A stretch of DNA of 56,086 nt, from NCBI GenBank assembly GCA_030447865.1, contig JAUJOD010000007.1, positions 1 through 56,086 of the forward strand. The letters are read 5' to 3'. Below, piece by piece: positions 36,238 through 44,931 of this stretch. The DNA is from Nocardioidaceae bacterium. GTDB lineage: Bacteria; Actinomycetota; Actinomycetes; Propionibacteriales; Nocardioidaceae. Positions within the stretch are counted from its first letter, which is position 1. The number at the start of each line of letters is the position of its first letter. Made by a program: the position numbers and the translations under genes. Under the pieces are notes generated by a model. That model searched no databases, was not told where the DNA came from, and was given only the letters and a program-made list of their open reading frames with translations.

Positions 36238-36293
36238 CTGACCAAAGTCCGCTTCAAGACTCGACAACGGGCTGATCCGGGGACTTCGGTCAG
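36238..36293. repeat. Inverted-repeat unit E1, upstream of the DUF559 gene
   Basis: CTGACCAAAGT (36238-36248) and its inverted copy ACTTCGGTCAG (36283-36293) bracket a 34-base spacer, giving a 56-bp unit. The arms extend to 18 bp with two mismatches. A second unit of exactly the same span lies at 37197-37252, on the far side of the DUF559 gene. Confidence 0.7.
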
Positions 36294-36356
36294 GACTTTC
36301 GCACGGCTGTGGATAGCCAGGTGCGCCGGGGAGGCGCGGCAAGCCACGATAGGCCC

Positions 36357-37235
36357 ATGTCGGTGGTCGAATGGCTGCACCAACTAGGGGGAGTCGCGAC
36401 CCGCGCGACACTCGTTGGGTTAGCGGGTCGGGCCGACCTCGAACGGGCAGTAGCCGCTGGCGACGTAGTCCGGCTGGCGCGTGGCCGCTACGGATTGCGC
36501 GAGATCGACGCTGCGCTAGCGGCGGCCGGCAGGCTTAACGGAGTCCTGTGCCTTACCAATGCGGCCCTGTACCACGGCTGGGAGGTCAAGCAAGTGCCAC
36601 GCACGCCGCACGTGCTGGTCCCGAAATGGCGTTCGATCCCCCCGGTTCCGCTGGCCCAAGTGCACCGGGGCAACCTCCGCGAGGACCAGATCGACGGGCT
36701 GGCAACGAGCCGCGAGACCACCCTTGTGCACTGCTTCCGCTCACTGCCCTTCGATGATGCGTTGGCCATAGCTGACTCGGCTCTTCGGCACGGAGTCGCG
36801 CATGGCGTGCTCGATCGCATCGCCGATGGCGCCCGAGGCCCGGGTTGTCCGCAGATACGGGCAGTGGCCCAGCAGGCGTCTGGTTTGGCGGCGAACCCTT
36901 TCGAGTCGGTTCTCCGCGCCATCGCCTTGACGGTGCCGGGACTGGCGGTCAGACCGCAAGTACAGCTGCGTCCGGGAGTGCGTCCCGATCTCACCGATGA
37001 TCGACTTCGGATCGTGCTCGAGGCCGACTCCTTCGAGTGGCACGGGGGACGTACTGCCTTGGCGCGGGACGCCCGTCGATACAACCTCTTGGTCATCGAC
37101 GGATGGCTAGTTCTGCGGTTCGCCTGTGAAGACGTGATGAACGATCCCCGATATGTTCGAGAGGTTCTGGTGGCCGCAACGAAGTGCGCCGAGATGCTGA
37201 CCAAAGTGGGGCCACGGCGCCGAATCGCCGCCTGA
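36357..37235 (+). CDS. AbiEi-like N-terminal domain fused to DUF559 (Vsr/PD-(D/E)XK-like) protein
   Basis: This 292-residue protein has an N-terminal winged-helix part (VEWLHQLGGVATRATLVGLAGRADLERAV... ARGRYGL, residues 1-45) like AbiEi antitoxins. Its C-terminal ~90 residues resemble DUF559/very-short-patch nucleases: QLRPGVRPDLTDDRLRIVLEADSFEWHG with acidic residues in the expected sites, then RRYNLLVIDGWLVLRF. Such proteins are common solitary genes in actinomycetes and their role is unproven. The ATG at 36357 has CACGAT 6 nt upstream and no Shine-Dalgarno sequence. The gene is flanked by inverted-repeat units, and its last ~40 bases are part of the second unit. Confidence 0.8.
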   Translation: MSVVEWLHQLGGVATRATLVGLAGRADLERAVAAGDVVRLARGRYGLREIDAALAAAGRLNGVLCLTNAALYHGWEVKQVPRTPHVLVPKWRSIPPVPLAQVHRGNLREDQIDGLATSRETTLVHCFRSLPFDDALAIADSALRHGVAHGVLDRIADGARGPGCPQIRAVAQQASGLAANPFESVLRAIALTVPGLAVRPQVQLRPGVRPDLTDDRLRIVLEADSFEWHGGRTALARDARRYNLLVIDGWLVLRFACEDVMNDPRYVREVLVAATKCAEMLTKVGPRRRIAA

Positions 37236-37252
37236 TCTCCGACTTAGGTCAG
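37197..37252. repeat. Inverted-repeat unit E2, overlapping the DUF559 stop
   Basis: CTGACCAAAGT (37197-37207) and ACTTAGGTCAG (37242-37252) again enclose exactly 34 bases. With flanks, the arms reach 24 bp with five mismatches and include CGCCGA on the outer side. The unit covers the DUF559 stop codon at 37233-37235. Confidence 0.7.
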
Positions 37253-37346
37253 CGGTTCGGCGCGGGCGGCCGACCCAAGGCTGCCGCGGCCGTCACCGGG
37301 GGCCGCGGGTAGGCTTCAAGCGGGCGGCTCTACCGGCGAGGTGATT

Positions 37347-38324
37347 GTGCGCGAGATCGTCGTGTTCAGCGGCAGCGCCCATGGCGGGCTCGCCCGGGCC
37401 ATCTGTCACTCCCTCGCGGTTGGCCTCTCGCCGGTGCAGGTCAACCGGTTCAGCAACGACTGCCTCCAGGTGCAGTTGCAGGCGAACTGCCGTCAGCGCG
37501 ATGTCTATCTCGTGCAGCCCCTCGTGCCGCCAACACAGGAGCACCTGATGGAGCTGCTGCTGATGATCGACGCTGCCAAGGGAGCTTCGGCTGCCCAGAT
37601 CACCGCGGTAATCCCGTACTACGCGTACGCCCGGTCGGACAAGAAGGATGCCTCCCGCATCTCCCTCGGCGGCCGCTTGGTCGCCGACATGCTCGTCACC
37701 GCCGGCGTCCACCGAATCCTGACGATGACCCTGCACTCCCCGCAGGTCCACGGCTTCTTCTCGGTTCCGGTCGACCACCTCACAGCGCTCGGCGTGCTGG
37801 CCGAGCACTTCCGAGGCCGCAACCTCGACGACGCGATCGTGGTCTCGCCAGACCTGGGTAACGCGAAGACCGCTACCCAGTTCGCCCGGCTCCTCGGCGT
37901 ACCAGTGGCGGCTGGCAGCAAGCAGCGGCTGGACGACGAGACGGTGGTGATCGACGCGATCGTCGGCGATGTGGCCGGGCGCAAGGCGGTCATCCTCGAC
38001 GACGAGATCGCCAACGGCGGCTCGATCGTCGAACTGCTCGACAAGCTCGCCGAACAGGGCTGCACCGAGGCGGCGGTGGCGTGCACCCACGGCCTGTTTG
38101 TCGGCAAGGCCGTCACCAGGCTGCGCGACCACCCAATGATCACCGAGGTGGTCACGACCGACACCGTGCCGGGACCCAGCGACTGGCCGGAGCTCCAGGT
38201 GCGCACGGTCGCCGAGGTGTTCGCCGAGGCAATCTCCCGCGTCCATGCCGGCGAGTCAGTGAGCTCGCTCTTTGATGGTGTCGACCCAGCTCACGGACCG
38301 CCCCAGCCGACGCTGCCGTTCTGA
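37347..38324 (+). CDS. Ribose-phosphate diphosphokinase-like protein (divergent PRPP synthetase)
   Basis: This 325-residue protein would make PRPP from ribose 5-phosphate and ATP. It keeps [13 protein letters not shown] (ATP/ribose region), [14 protein letters not shown] and the PRPP-loop region [13 protein letters not shown]. The loop differs from the canonical DDxxDTGGT, so this belongs to a divergent class and is probably not the housekeeping Prs. The GTG at 37347 has GAGG 5 nt upstream; a GTG at 37341 is the alternative. TAGGCT at 37311-37316 may be its -10 box. It is inserted between cysM and murI. PRPP is also used by PncB nearby, which may be coincidence. Confidence 0.85.
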   Translation: MREIVVFSGSAHGGLARAICHSLAVGLSPVQVNRFSNDCLQVQLQANCRQRDVYLVQPLVPPTQEHLMELLLMIDAAKGASAAQITAVIPYYAYARSDKKDASRISLGGRLVADMLVTAGVHRILTMTLHSPQVHGFFSVPVDHLTALGVLAEHFRGRNLDDAIVVSPDLGNAKTATQFARLLGVPVAAGSKQRLDDETVVIDAIVGDVAGRKAVILDDEIANGGSIVELLDKLAEQGCTEAAVACTHGLFVGKAVTRLRDHPMITEVVTTDTVPGPSDWPELQVRTVAEVFAEAISRVHAGESVSSLFDGVDPAHGPPQPTLPF

Positions 38325-38453
38325 AAGTGCGCCGGGCCATTCACTTCATGGAGTATTCCCGCCTGGTGCCGGAGATACCCCCCAAACCGGGCCATCGTGG
38401 AAATCCTGGCTGGCGGGGGCTCCCCGGTACGGCGGCCAGCCGGCCGAGCGCCG

Positions 38454-38459
38454 TAGCCT
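38454..38459 (+). promoter_or_regulatory. Putative -10 box of leaderless murI
   Basis: TAGCCT lies 7 nt before the GTG at 38467, with no Shine-Dalgarno sequence between. Confidence 0.5.
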
Positions 38460-38466
38460 TTGCACC

Positions 38467-39273
38467 GTGGCAGACGCACCTATCGGCATCTTCGACTCGG
38501 GTTTCGGCGGCCTGACCGTCGCCCGCGCCGTGCTCGACCAACTGCCGCACGAGCCGATCGTCTATCTCGGCGACACTGCCCGGCAGCCGTACGGACCAAA
38601 GCCGATCAGCGCCGTGCGGCAGTATGCGCTCGAGTGCCTCGATCACTTGGTCGGTGTGGGCGTCAAGGCGCTGGTCATCGCATGCAACTCGGCCAGCGCC
38701 GCAATGCTGCGGGATGCCCGGGAGCGTTACCCCGTGCCGGTCGTCGAGGTGATCTTCCCGGCCACCCGACGCGCCGTCTCCGCGACCCGCTCGGGTCAGG
38801 TGGGAGTCATCTGCACGGAGGCGACGAAGACGTCGATGGCGTACGACGACGCATTCGCCGCCGCACCACACGTCGCGCTGACCACCCAAGCCTGCCCGCG
38901 GTTCGTCCATTTCGTCGAAGAGGGCATCACCAGCGGCCCGGAACTGTTGCAGGTCGCCAACGAGTACCTCGACCCGCTGGTTCGGGCGCGCGTCGACACG
39001 CTGGTTCTCGGGTGTACGCACTACCCGCTGCTTACCGGCGTCATCTCGTACGTGCTCGGCGACGGCGTCACGTTGGTCTCGAGCGCCGAAGAGACCGCCA
39101 AGGACGTCTACTCGCTGCTGGTGCGCCAGGGACTGGAGCGCCCCGACCACCTCCCACCACCGGTCCACCGCTTTCTCACCACCGGTGATCCAGCCGAGTT
39201 CCGTGACGTGGGGCAACGCTTCCTTGGACCAGAGCTCGAGCGGGTCGACCGGTTCGCCGAGCCCGTGCGGTGA
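38467..39273 (+). CDS. murI: Glutamate racemase
   Basis: This 268-residue enzyme makes D-glutamate for peptidoglycan. Both catalytic cysteines are present: C73 in ACNSAS and C183 in GCTHYPLL, and the start [12 protein letters not shown] is typical. The GTG at 38467 appears leaderless; a longer frame upstream overlaps the PRPP synthetase gene and is rejected. The next start (GTGA) overlaps its stop. It opens the conserved murI-MBL-rph-rdgB block. Confidence 0.95.
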   Translation: MADAPIGIFDSGFGGLTVARAVLDQLPHEPIVYLGDTARQPYGPKPISAVRQYALECLDHLVGVGVKALVIACNSASAAMLRDARERYPVPVVEVIFPATRRAVSATRSGQVGVICTEATKTSMAYDDAFAAAPHVALTTQACPRFVHFVEEGITSGPELLQVANEYLDPLVRARVDTLVLGCTHYPLLTGVISYVLGDGVTLVSSAEETAKDVYSLLVRQGLERPDHLPPPVHRFLTTGDPAEFRDVGQRFLGPELERVDRFAEPVR

Positions 39274-40028
39274 AGCTCACTGTCGTCGGCTGCTCGGGCT
39301 CCCTCCCGGGCCCGGAGTCGGCGGCGTCGTGCTACCTGCTCGAAGCGCCGTACGTCGGGCGGACGTTCCAGCTGCTCCTTGACCTCGGTAGCGGTGCGCT
39401 AGGTCCACTGCAGCGCTACGTCGACCTCGCAGAGATCGACGCCGTTGCGCTGTCGCACCTGCACGCCGACCACTGCCTGGACTTGTGCGGGTTCTACGTG
39501 TTCCGCAAGTACCGCCCTGATGGGCCCCTGGGCCAGCTGCCCGTTTACGGCCCCGCCGGTACGGCGGAGCGGATGGCGAGGGCGTACGACCTCGACCCAG
39601 CCGACGGCATGCGTGCGGAGTTCGACTTTCGGGCCTTGCCGGAGCAGCCGTTCGCCATCGGCCCCTTCTTGGTCAGCGTCGCGGCGGTCGCCCACCCTCC
39701 ACCGGCTTATGCGCTGCGGCTGACCGACGGCCGTCGCACGCTCGTATACAGCGGCGACACCGGCCCGTGTACGGCGCTGGACACGCTGGCAGCTGGGTGC
39801 GACCTGCTGCTGGCGGAGGCGGCCTTTCGCGATCGCCCTGACAACCCCGCGCACCTCCACATGACCGGCAGGGAGGCCGCCGAGACCGCCGCGCGAGCCG
39901 GCGTCGGCCGACTGGTGCTCACGCATATACCCCCGTGGTACTCCCCAGCCGCGGTCCTCGCTGAGGCTGCGCCTCACTTCGACGGCGACATCGACCTCGC
40001 GGCACCAGGGAACCAGTACGACCTGTGA
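39270..40028 (+). CDS. MBL-fold hydrolase, Rv1339-like
   Basis: This 252-residue metallo-beta-lactamase-fold enzyme has the metal motif H63-x-H65-x-D67-H68 (SHLHADHC), a later DTGPC, and a C-terminal LTHIPPWY histidine. It has the position of mycobacterial Rv1339, which has been linked to cyclic-AMP hydrolysis and is RNase Z-like in fold. The substrate here is inferred only from that synteny. The GTG at 39270 overlaps the murI stop. Confidence 0.87.
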   Translation: MKLTVVGCSGSLPGPESAASCYLLEAPYVGRTFQLLLDLGSGALGPLQRYVDLAEIDAVALSHLHADHCLDLCGFYVFRKYRPDGPLGQLPVYGPAGTAERMARAYDLDPADGMRAEFDFRALPEQPFAIGPFLVSVAAVAHPPPAYALRLTDGRRTLVYSGDTGPCTALDTLAAGCDLLLAEAAFRDRPDNPAHLHMTGREAAETAARAGVGRLVLTHIPPWYSPAAVLAEAAPHFDGDIDLAAPGNQYDL

Positions 40029-40079
40029 ACGAAGTAGGCAAGCGACCATTCGGCGGTTCGGCGGGAGGGGTGGGGTGGG

Positions 40080-40085
40080 TAGGGT
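40080..40085 (+). promoter_or_regulatory. Putative -10 box of leaderless rph
   Basis: TAGGGT lies 7 nt before the ATG at 40093, with no Shine-Dalgarno sequence between. Confidence 0.5.
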
Positions 40086-40092
40086 CGCGGGC

Positions 40093-40812
40093 ATGACCCG
40101 AGCAGACGGCCGTGCCGCTGACGAGCTGCGCCCAGTCACCCTGACCCGCCACTGGCTCGACCACGTCGCTGGGTCGGTGCTTGTGGAGTTCGGCCGCACT
40201 CGAGTGTTGTGCGCGGCGAGCGCGAGCGTCGGCGTACCCCGCTGGCGCCGAGACAGCGGCCTGGGTTGGGTGACCGCCGAGTACGCCATGCTGCCCAGCT
40301 CCACGTCCACCCGAAGCGACCGCGAGTCGGTGAAGGGCCGCATCGGGGGGCGCACCCACGAGATCTCTCGACTCATCGGCCGATCCCTGCGCGCGGTCAT
40401 CGACTACAAGGCGCTGGGTGAGAACACCATCGTCGTCGACTGTGACGTCCTCCAGGCTGATGGCGGCACCCGCACCGCGGCGATCACCGGCGCGTACGTC
40501 GCGCTGGCTGACGCCGTTGCCGACCTGCGAGGCCGAGGCGCGCTGGCCGGTGAGCCACTGATGGAGTCGCTCGCTGCGGTGTCCGTCGGGATCATCGACG
40601 GTGAGGCGAGGCTGGACCTGCCCTACGAAGAGGACGTCCGCGCCGAGACAGACATGAACGTCGTCATGACCGGCGAGGGCCGCTTCGTCGAGGTGCAGGG
40701 CACCGCCGAGGGGGCTCCCTTCGAGCGGAACCTCCTCGACCAGTTACTCGACCTGGCCGCCAAGGGGTGCGCCGACCTGACCGCGATCCAGCAGCGCGCG
40801 CTCGGCTCATGA
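40093..40812 (+). CDS. rph: Ribonuclease PH
   Basis: This 239-residue phosphorolytic 3' exonuclease trims tRNA precursors. It has the family pattern: [80 protein letters not shown] and [23 protein letters not shown]. The ATG at 40093 appears leaderless. Its stop overlaps the rdgB start (ATGA). A tRNA gene lies 600 bases downstream on the other strand. Confidence 0.95.
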   Translation: MTRADGRAADELRPVTLTRHWLDHVAGSVLVEFGRTRVLCAASASVGVPRWRRDSGLGWVTAEYAMLPSSTSTRSDRESVKGRIGGRTHEISRLIGRSLRAVIDYKALGENTIVVDCDVLQADGGTRTAAITGAYVALADAVADLRGRGALAGEPLMESLAAVSVGIIDGEARLDLPYEEDVRAETDMNVVMTGEGRFVEVQGTAEGAPFERNLLDQLLDLAAKGCADLTAIQQRALGS

Positions 40813-41414
40813 CCCGGGTCTTCCTGGCCTCGCGCAACACCAAGAAGCTCGCCGAGGTGCGCCGCATCCTGGGCGTCTCGCTCCCGGACGTGCACGTGCT
40901 CGGAACCGACGACGTGACGCCGTACGACGAGCCGGCCGAGACCGAGGCGACGTTCGAAGGAAACTCGCTGCTCAAGGCGCGCGCTGGCGTAGTCGCCACC
41001 GGGCTGCCGTCGCTGGCCGACGACAGCGGCATCTGCATCGATGCGCTGGGCGGCATGCCGGGGGTCTTGTCGGCCCGGTGGGCGGGACTGGCCAAGGACG
41101 ACACCGCCAACAACGAGCTGGTCCTGGCCCAGCTCAGCGGCACGCCGGAAGAACGGCGGGGAGCGGAGTTCCGCTGTGCGCTCGCCTTGTGCCTGCCCAG
41201 TGGGCGAGAGCATGTCGAGTACGGCGTCCTGCGCGGCCGTGTGCTCACCGAGATGCGCGGCACAAACGGCTTCGGTTATGACGTGATCTTCGCTCCCGAC
41301 GGCGATACGCGCAGCAGCGCCGAGCTAACCGACGACGAGAAGGACGCGATCAGCCACCGCGGGCAGGCGCTGCGCGCGATGGCGCCGGTGGTCGCCGACT
41401 GGCTGCCCGGATAG
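40809..41414 (+). CDS. rdgB: RdgB/HAM1 non-canonical purine NTP pyrophosphatase
   Basis: This 201-residue enzyme hydrolyses dITP, ITP and XTP to keep them out of nucleic acids. It starts with [17 protein letters not shown], has the [11 protein letters not shown] and [25 protein letters not shown] motifs and ends with [10 protein letters not shown]. Length and order after rph match other actinobacteria. The ATG at 40809 overlaps the rph stop. Confidence 0.95.
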   Translation: MTRVFLASRNTKKLAEVRRILGVSLPDVHVLGTDDVTPYDEPAETEATFEGNSLLKARAGVVATGLPSLADDSGICIDALGGMPGVLSARWAGLAKDDTANNELVLAQLSGTPEERRGAEFRCALALCLPSGREHVEYGVLRGRVLTEMRGTNGFGYDVIFAPDGDTRSSAELTDDEKDAISHRGQALRAMAPVVADWLPG

Positions 41415-41426
41415 CGAAGACACGGG

Positions 41427-41500
41427 TGCGGCCGGTGAGATTCGAACTCACACTGTCACGGACCTAAACCGTGTGCCTCCTGCCGTTGGGCTACGGCCGC
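41427..41500 (-). tRNA. tRNA with anticodon UAG (Leu), short variable arm
   Basis: The 74-nt cloverleaf reads, on the minus strand: acceptor GCGGCCG/CGGCCGC, D-stem GCC/GGC with GG in the loop, anticodon stem CACGG/CCGTG around TTTAGGT, T-arm GTGAG-TTCGAAT-CTCAC and discriminator A73. CCA is not encoded. The anticodon is UAG followed by G37, as in tRNA-Leu for CUA/CUG. The variable loop is only 5 nt (ACAGT), whereas bacterial tRNA-Leu is normally class II with a long arm. Confidence 0.85.
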
Positions 41501-41553
41501 TGGCCAGCATCCTAGGTCCCAGACGGGCGCGTAGCGGCCGCTAGCGTGGCTTA

Positions 41554-41581
41554 TTGCCAATTGCTCGCAACTGCATATGAT
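41554..41581 (+). promoter_or_regulatory. Promoter with overlapping Nur-like nickel operator upstream of cbiM
   Basis: TTGCCA (41554-41559) and TATGAT (41576-41581) are 16 bases apart. Overlapping the -35 box is TTGCCA-n5-TCGCAA (41554-41570), which has the form of the streptomycete Nur box tTGCaa-n5-ttGCAA. Repression by a nickel-bound Fur-family protein is inferred. Confidence 0.6.
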
Positions 41582-41638
41582 AGGCAGTAAGCGATCAAGC
41601 CGAGTCCGTGGCTTGCCACTCTCCGACCAGGAGGCCGG

Positions 41639-42337
41639 ATGCACGTCCCTGACGGGTTCATCAACGCGCCAACCTCGATTGCGACCGGTGTCGTAGCCGC
41701 AGGGGCGTTGGCTGTCGCGTTGCGCAAGGCTGGCGATGAGCTGGACGAGAAGACGGCGCCGATGGCGGGGCTAGTCGCTGCCTTCATCTTCGCCACCCAG
41801 ATGCTGAACTTCCCCGTAGGAGCCGGAACGAGCGGCCACCTGCTGGGGGGCGCGCTGGCTGCGGTCCTGGTAGGCCCATGGACCGCCATATTGTGCATGA
41901 GCACTGTGCTGTTGGTGCAGAGCCTGCTATTTGCCGATGGCGGCCTCACCGCACTGGGGACGAACGTCACGCTGATGGGGATCATCACCGTCGCCGTCGG
42001 ATGGGGCATCGTGAAGATCGTGACCGTAGTCGGCCCGAACTCTCCCAAGACCGTCGTGGCCGGAGCAGGTCTCGGGGCGCTGATCTCGGTTCCCGCCGCG
42101 GCTTTCGCCTTCGTCGGATTGTTTGAATTCGGCGGTACCGCCGACATCCGGCTGTCCACCCTGATGGCGGCGATGGTCGGATGGCATGTCCTCATCGGGG
42201 TGGGCGAGGCAGTCATCACCGCACTCACGGTGAGTAGCGTGTTGGCGGTCAGACCCGATCTCGTGTACGCCGCCCGGCACCTGCTGTCGCCAAGACCCCT
42301 CGAGATCCGCACCGATCCGAAGCCGGTGACGTCATGA
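41639..42337 (+). CDS. cbiM: CbiM/NikM-type Ni/Co ECF transporter substrate-binding membrane protein
   Basis: This 232-residue membrane protein begins MHVPDGF, whose N-terminal amine and His2 bind Co2+ or Ni2+ in this family. About seven hydrophobic segments follow. The gene starts the group cbiM-cbiN-like-cbiQ-cbiO, a complete ECF-type metal importer. The ATG at 41639 follows AGGAGG with correct spacing. Metal choice cannot be read from the protein, but the Nur-like box and absence of cobalamin genes favour nickel. Confidence 0.92.
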   Translation: MHVPDGFINAPTSIATGVVAAGALAVALRKAGDELDEKTAPMAGLVAAFIFATQMLNFPVGAGTSGHLLGGALAAVLVGPWTAILCMSTVLLVQSLLFADGGLTALGTNVTLMGIITVAVGWGIVKIVTVVGPNSPKTVVAGAGLGALISVPAAAFAFVGLFEFGGTADIRLSTLMAAMVGWHVLIGVGEAVITALTVSSVLAVRPDLVYAARHLLSPRPLEIRTDPKPVTS

Positions 42338-42681
42338 CGACCGAGTCGACCACGAGGGTCTCCCCACGCGGCGGCCCGTCCACGCGAACATTCGCGGTCA
42401 TCGCCTTGCTCGTGTGCCTGGCCCTGGCTGGGTTGGCGAGTTACTACGCCTCTGGGCACCCCGATGGCCTCAACAAGGTGGCCGCTGATCAGGGGTTCGC
42501 CGCCAAGGAGAAATCCAGCGTGGCCGCCGACTCACCACTGGCGGGTTACTCGACCGAGGATGTGTCGAACGATCGCCTCAGCGGGGGCATCGCCGGAGTG
42601 GTGGGAGTGACGGTGGTCTTGCTCGGTGCCGGTGGTCTCGCCTACGTCGTACGTCGGCGCGCAGCTGGCTCCGAGAACTGA
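42334..42681 (+). CDS. PDGLE-domain (CbiN-like) small component
   Basis: This 115-residue protein has two hydrophobic helices (residues ~20-40 and ~83-105) and the motif HPDGLNKVAADQGF between them, which defines the PDGLE domain of CbiN-like or NikN-like subunits. It helps load metal into the CbiM subunit. The ATG at 42334 overlaps the cbiM stop (ATGA). Confidence 0.88.
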   Translation: MTTESTTRVSPRGGPSTRTFAVIALLVCLALAGLASYYASGHPDGLNKVAADQGFAAKEKSSVAADSPLAGYSTEDVSNDRLSGGIAGVVGVTVVLLGAGGLAYVVRRRAAGSEN

Positions 42682-42687
42682 CCTGCC

Positions 42688-43449
42688 TTGGGCGCCGGGC
42701 ACGGCCACCGCCTGCACTACCACGGGCACTCTGCGCTGCATCGGATGCCGGCCGAGTGCAAGCTCATCGCGCTCCTGATCTTTGTCCTGGCTGTGGTCGC
42801 GACACCCCGCACGCAGTACTGGGCCTACGGCCTCGACGCGCTGGCCTTGTCAGTCGCCGTCGCCTGCTCGCGGGTCCCGGTCTCCTACTTGGCCAAGCGG
42901 ATGGTCGTTGAGACACCGTTCGTCGTCTTCGCCGTTCTGCTGCCGTTCATCGCCGTCGGGGAGCGCACCCAGTTCCTCGGCGTCACGGTGTCGGCTGACG
43001 GACTTGAGGCCGGCTTGTCGTTGCTGGCCAAGGCGACTCTCGGGGTGGCGGCGGGTCTGCTGCTCGCGGCGACCACCGAGCCACGGGCTCTCCTCGCCGG
43101 TCTGGAGGGCAAGCTCCCGCAGCAACTGGTCCAGATCATGGCGATGATGATCCGCTACCTCGACGTCACCGGCGATCAGCTTCGCCGCATGCGCATCGCT
43201 CGGGAGTCGCGGGGATTCGTAGCGACCCAGCCTCGACACTGGCCAGTTCTCGGGCACGCCGCGGGGGCGTTGTTCGTCCGGTCGTACGAGCGGGGCGAGC
43301 GCGTTCACCTCGCAATGCTGTCCCGTGGCTACTCAGGCACCCTGCCGGGACTAGCCCCGCCTCCAGCTTCCGCCGGGGACTGGAGCCGCGCGTTGCTATT
43401 GCCGGCCGCTGCTGCGCTCGTTGCGCTGGCGGCGTGGTTGCTCCGATGA
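42688..43449 (+). CDS. cbiQ: ECF transporter transmembrane component CbiQ
   Basis: This 253-residue protein has about five hydrophobic segments and the cytoplasmic coupling motifs of ECF T components in RMRIARESRGF and MLSRGYSGTLP (the A-R-x/S-R-G elements that contact the ATPase). Its N-terminus is His-rich (GHGHRLHYHGH). The start is a TTG at 42688, 6 bases after the previous stop. The stop overlaps the next ATG. Confidence 0.9.
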   Translation: MGAGHGHRLHYHGHSALHRMPAECKLIALLIFVLAVVATPRTQYWAYGLDALALSVAVACSRVPVSYLAKRMVVETPFVVFAVLLPFIAVGERTQFLGVTVSADGLEAGLSLLAKATLGVAAGLLLAATTEPRALLAGLEGKLPQQLVQIMAMMIRYLDVTGDQLRRMRIARESRGFVATQPRHWPVLGHAAGALFVRSYERGERVHLAMLSRGYSGTLPGLAPPPASAGDWSRALLLPAAAALVALAAWLLR

Positions 43450-44204
43450 GGGTAGGTGGCCCGGTGCTGAAAGTCAGCAACCTTGCGTACGCCTATCCCG
43501 ACGGGCACCAGGCGTTGTACGGCGTCAACCTGGCGATCGAGCAAGGGGAGCGAGTCGCCGTGCTCGGGCCGAACGGAGCGGGCAAGACCACGCTGGTCCT
43601 GCACCTCAACGGGATCCTGGAGGCCGGTCACGGCAGCGTCGAGGTGAGTGGCCTGCCGGTGGCCAAACCCCACCTGCAGGAGATCAGGCGCCGGGTGGGG
43701 CTGGTCTTCCAAGACCCCGACGACCAGCTGTTCATGCCAACCGTCGCCGACGATGTCGCCTTCGGCCCGGCGAACCTGGGTCTGGAGGGCGAGGAGCTGA
43801 CTGCCAGGGTGGAGCGGGCGCTCGCTCAGGTTGGCATGGCTGAGCACGCGAAACGCCCGCCACACCACCTGTCCTTCGGCCAGCGCCGCAGGGTCGCCGT
43901 CGCGACGGTACTGGCCATGGACCCCGAGATTCTCGTCCTCGATGAGCCCTCGTCCAACCTCGACCCGGCCAGCCGCCGCGAGCTCGCCGACATCATTCGC
44001 TCCCTCGACATCACGGTGTTGATGGTGACTCACGACCTGCCCTACGCGCTCGAACTATGCCCGCGAGCCGTGGTGTTGTCAGCGGGACAGATCGTCGCTG
44101 ACGGCCCCACGGCCGACGTACTCTGCGACGACGCGTTGATGCGGGCCCACCGGCTAGAGCTGCCGTTCGGGTTCGACCCCCGCTCGGCCGGGACACGGCC
44201 CTGA
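43446..44204 (+). CDS. cbiO: ECF transporter ATPase CbiO
   Basis: This 252-residue ATPase has Walker A GPNGAGKTT near residue 40, the ECF-type Q-loop FQDPDDQLF, signature LSFGQRRRVA, Walker B ILVLDEPSSNLDP and switch histidine VTHDLP. It powers the CbiMNQ complex. The signature reads LSFGQ rather than LSGGQ, a change also seen in some functional ATPases. The ATG at 43446 overlaps the cbiQ stop. A single ATPase gene implies a homodimer. Confidence 0.93.
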   Translation: MRVGGPVLKVSNLAYAYPDGHQALYGVNLAIEQGERVAVLGPNGAGKTTLVLHLNGILEAGHGSVEVSGLPVAKPHLQEIRRRVGLVFQDPDDQLFMPTVADDVAFGPANLGLEGEELTARVERALAQVGMAEHAKRPPHHLSFGQRRRVAVATVLAMDPEILVLDEPSSNLDPASRRELADIIRSLDITVLMVTHDLPYALELCPRAVVLSAGQIVADGPTADVLCDDALMRAHRLELPFGFDPRSAGTRP

Positions 44205-44277
44205 GCGGTGACCGCGGCACGGGCCGAGTCCGCCGACGTGCGAGACTGGCACCCGCAATCGACAGCAGGAGGATTCG

Positions 44278-44538
44278 TTGAGCACGGTTTCCGGTGATCG
44301 CACGCCTGACCAGATCTCTTCCGACATCGCCGTGACCCGCAACCGGTTGGCTGGCACGATCGACACGCTCGTCTACCGCGTGCAGCCCAAGACGATCGCC
44401 AGCCGGCAGGCGGCAACCACCAAGGCGCTGTTCATCAACGCTGACGGCACGCCCAACCGCGACAACATCACCAAGGCGGGAGCGGTTGCGGCTGGCGTGG
44501 TCGCCGTCGTGCTTGTGATCCGCAAGCTCGCCGGCTGA
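44278..44538 (+). CDS. DUF3618 family protein
   Basis: This 86-residue protein has the DUF3618 core (PDQISSDIAVTRNRLAGTIDTLVYRVQPK) and one C-terminal membrane helix (AGAVAAGVVAVVLVI). Function unknown, probably envelope-associated. The TTG at 44278 follows AGGAGG by 7 nt. It is unrelated to the transporter genes before it. Confidence 0.88.
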   Translation: MSTVSGDRTPDQISSDIAVTRNRLAGTIDTLVYRVQPKTIASRQAATTKALFINADGTPNRDNITKAGAVAAGVVAVVLVIRKLAG

Positions 44539-44570
44539 CGCAGCCGGACCGGACACCGAAGTGCGAAACC

Positions 44571-44912
44571 GTGAGTCGTAAGACAACCCCGGCCGAGGAC
44601 AAGCTACCGATCAGGATGCTGCACGACCGGGTTCTGGTCAGCCTCGACGCGGAGGCAGGCGAGCGGCGGTCCTCCGCCGGGATCGTTATCCCGGCCACAG
44701 CGGCGATGGGCCGGCGATTGGCCTGGGCCCGAGTCGCTGGCGTGGGTTCCAACGTGCGTACGGTCGAGGTCGGTGACCGGGTGCTGTTCGACCCCGAAGA
44801 CAAGGCCGAGGTCGAGGTGCGCGGCGAGGCGTTGATCCTGCTGCGTGAACGCGATCTGCACGCCGTCGCCGCCGAGCGGCTCGAGGACGGCCAGACCGGG
44901 CTCTACCTGTGA
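44571..44912 (+). CDS. GroES-like co-chaperonin family protein
   Basis: This 113-residue protein has the Cpn10 fold pattern MLHDRVLVSLDAEAGERRSSAGIVIPATA, VGDRVLFDPED and a C-terminal ILLRERDLHAV. It is more divergent than the groESL-encoded GroES, and no groEL gene is adjacent, so it is an accessory paralogue of unknown partner. The GTG at 44571 is 32 bases after the DUF3618 stop; an internal ATG at 44617 is a shorter alternative. Confidence 0.82.
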   Translation: MSRKTTPAEDKLPIRMLHDRVLVSLDAEAGERRSSAGIVIPATAAMGRRLAWARVAGVGSNVRTVEVGDRVLFDPEDKAEVEVRGEALILLRERDLHAVAAERLEDGQTGLYL

Positions 44913-44917
44913 TCGCC

Positions 44918-44923
44918 TAGCCT
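44918..44923 (+). promoter_or_regulatory. Putative -10 box of leaderless galE
   Basis: TAGCCT lies 8 nt before the ATG at 44932, with no Shine-Dalgarno sequence between. Confidence 0.4.
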
Positions 44924-44931
44924 CGTTGGCT

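Noticed and set aside
41582-41638. Cobalamin riboswitch upstream of cbiM
   Set aside because: The space after the promoter is under 60 bases and shows no B12-box-like sequence.
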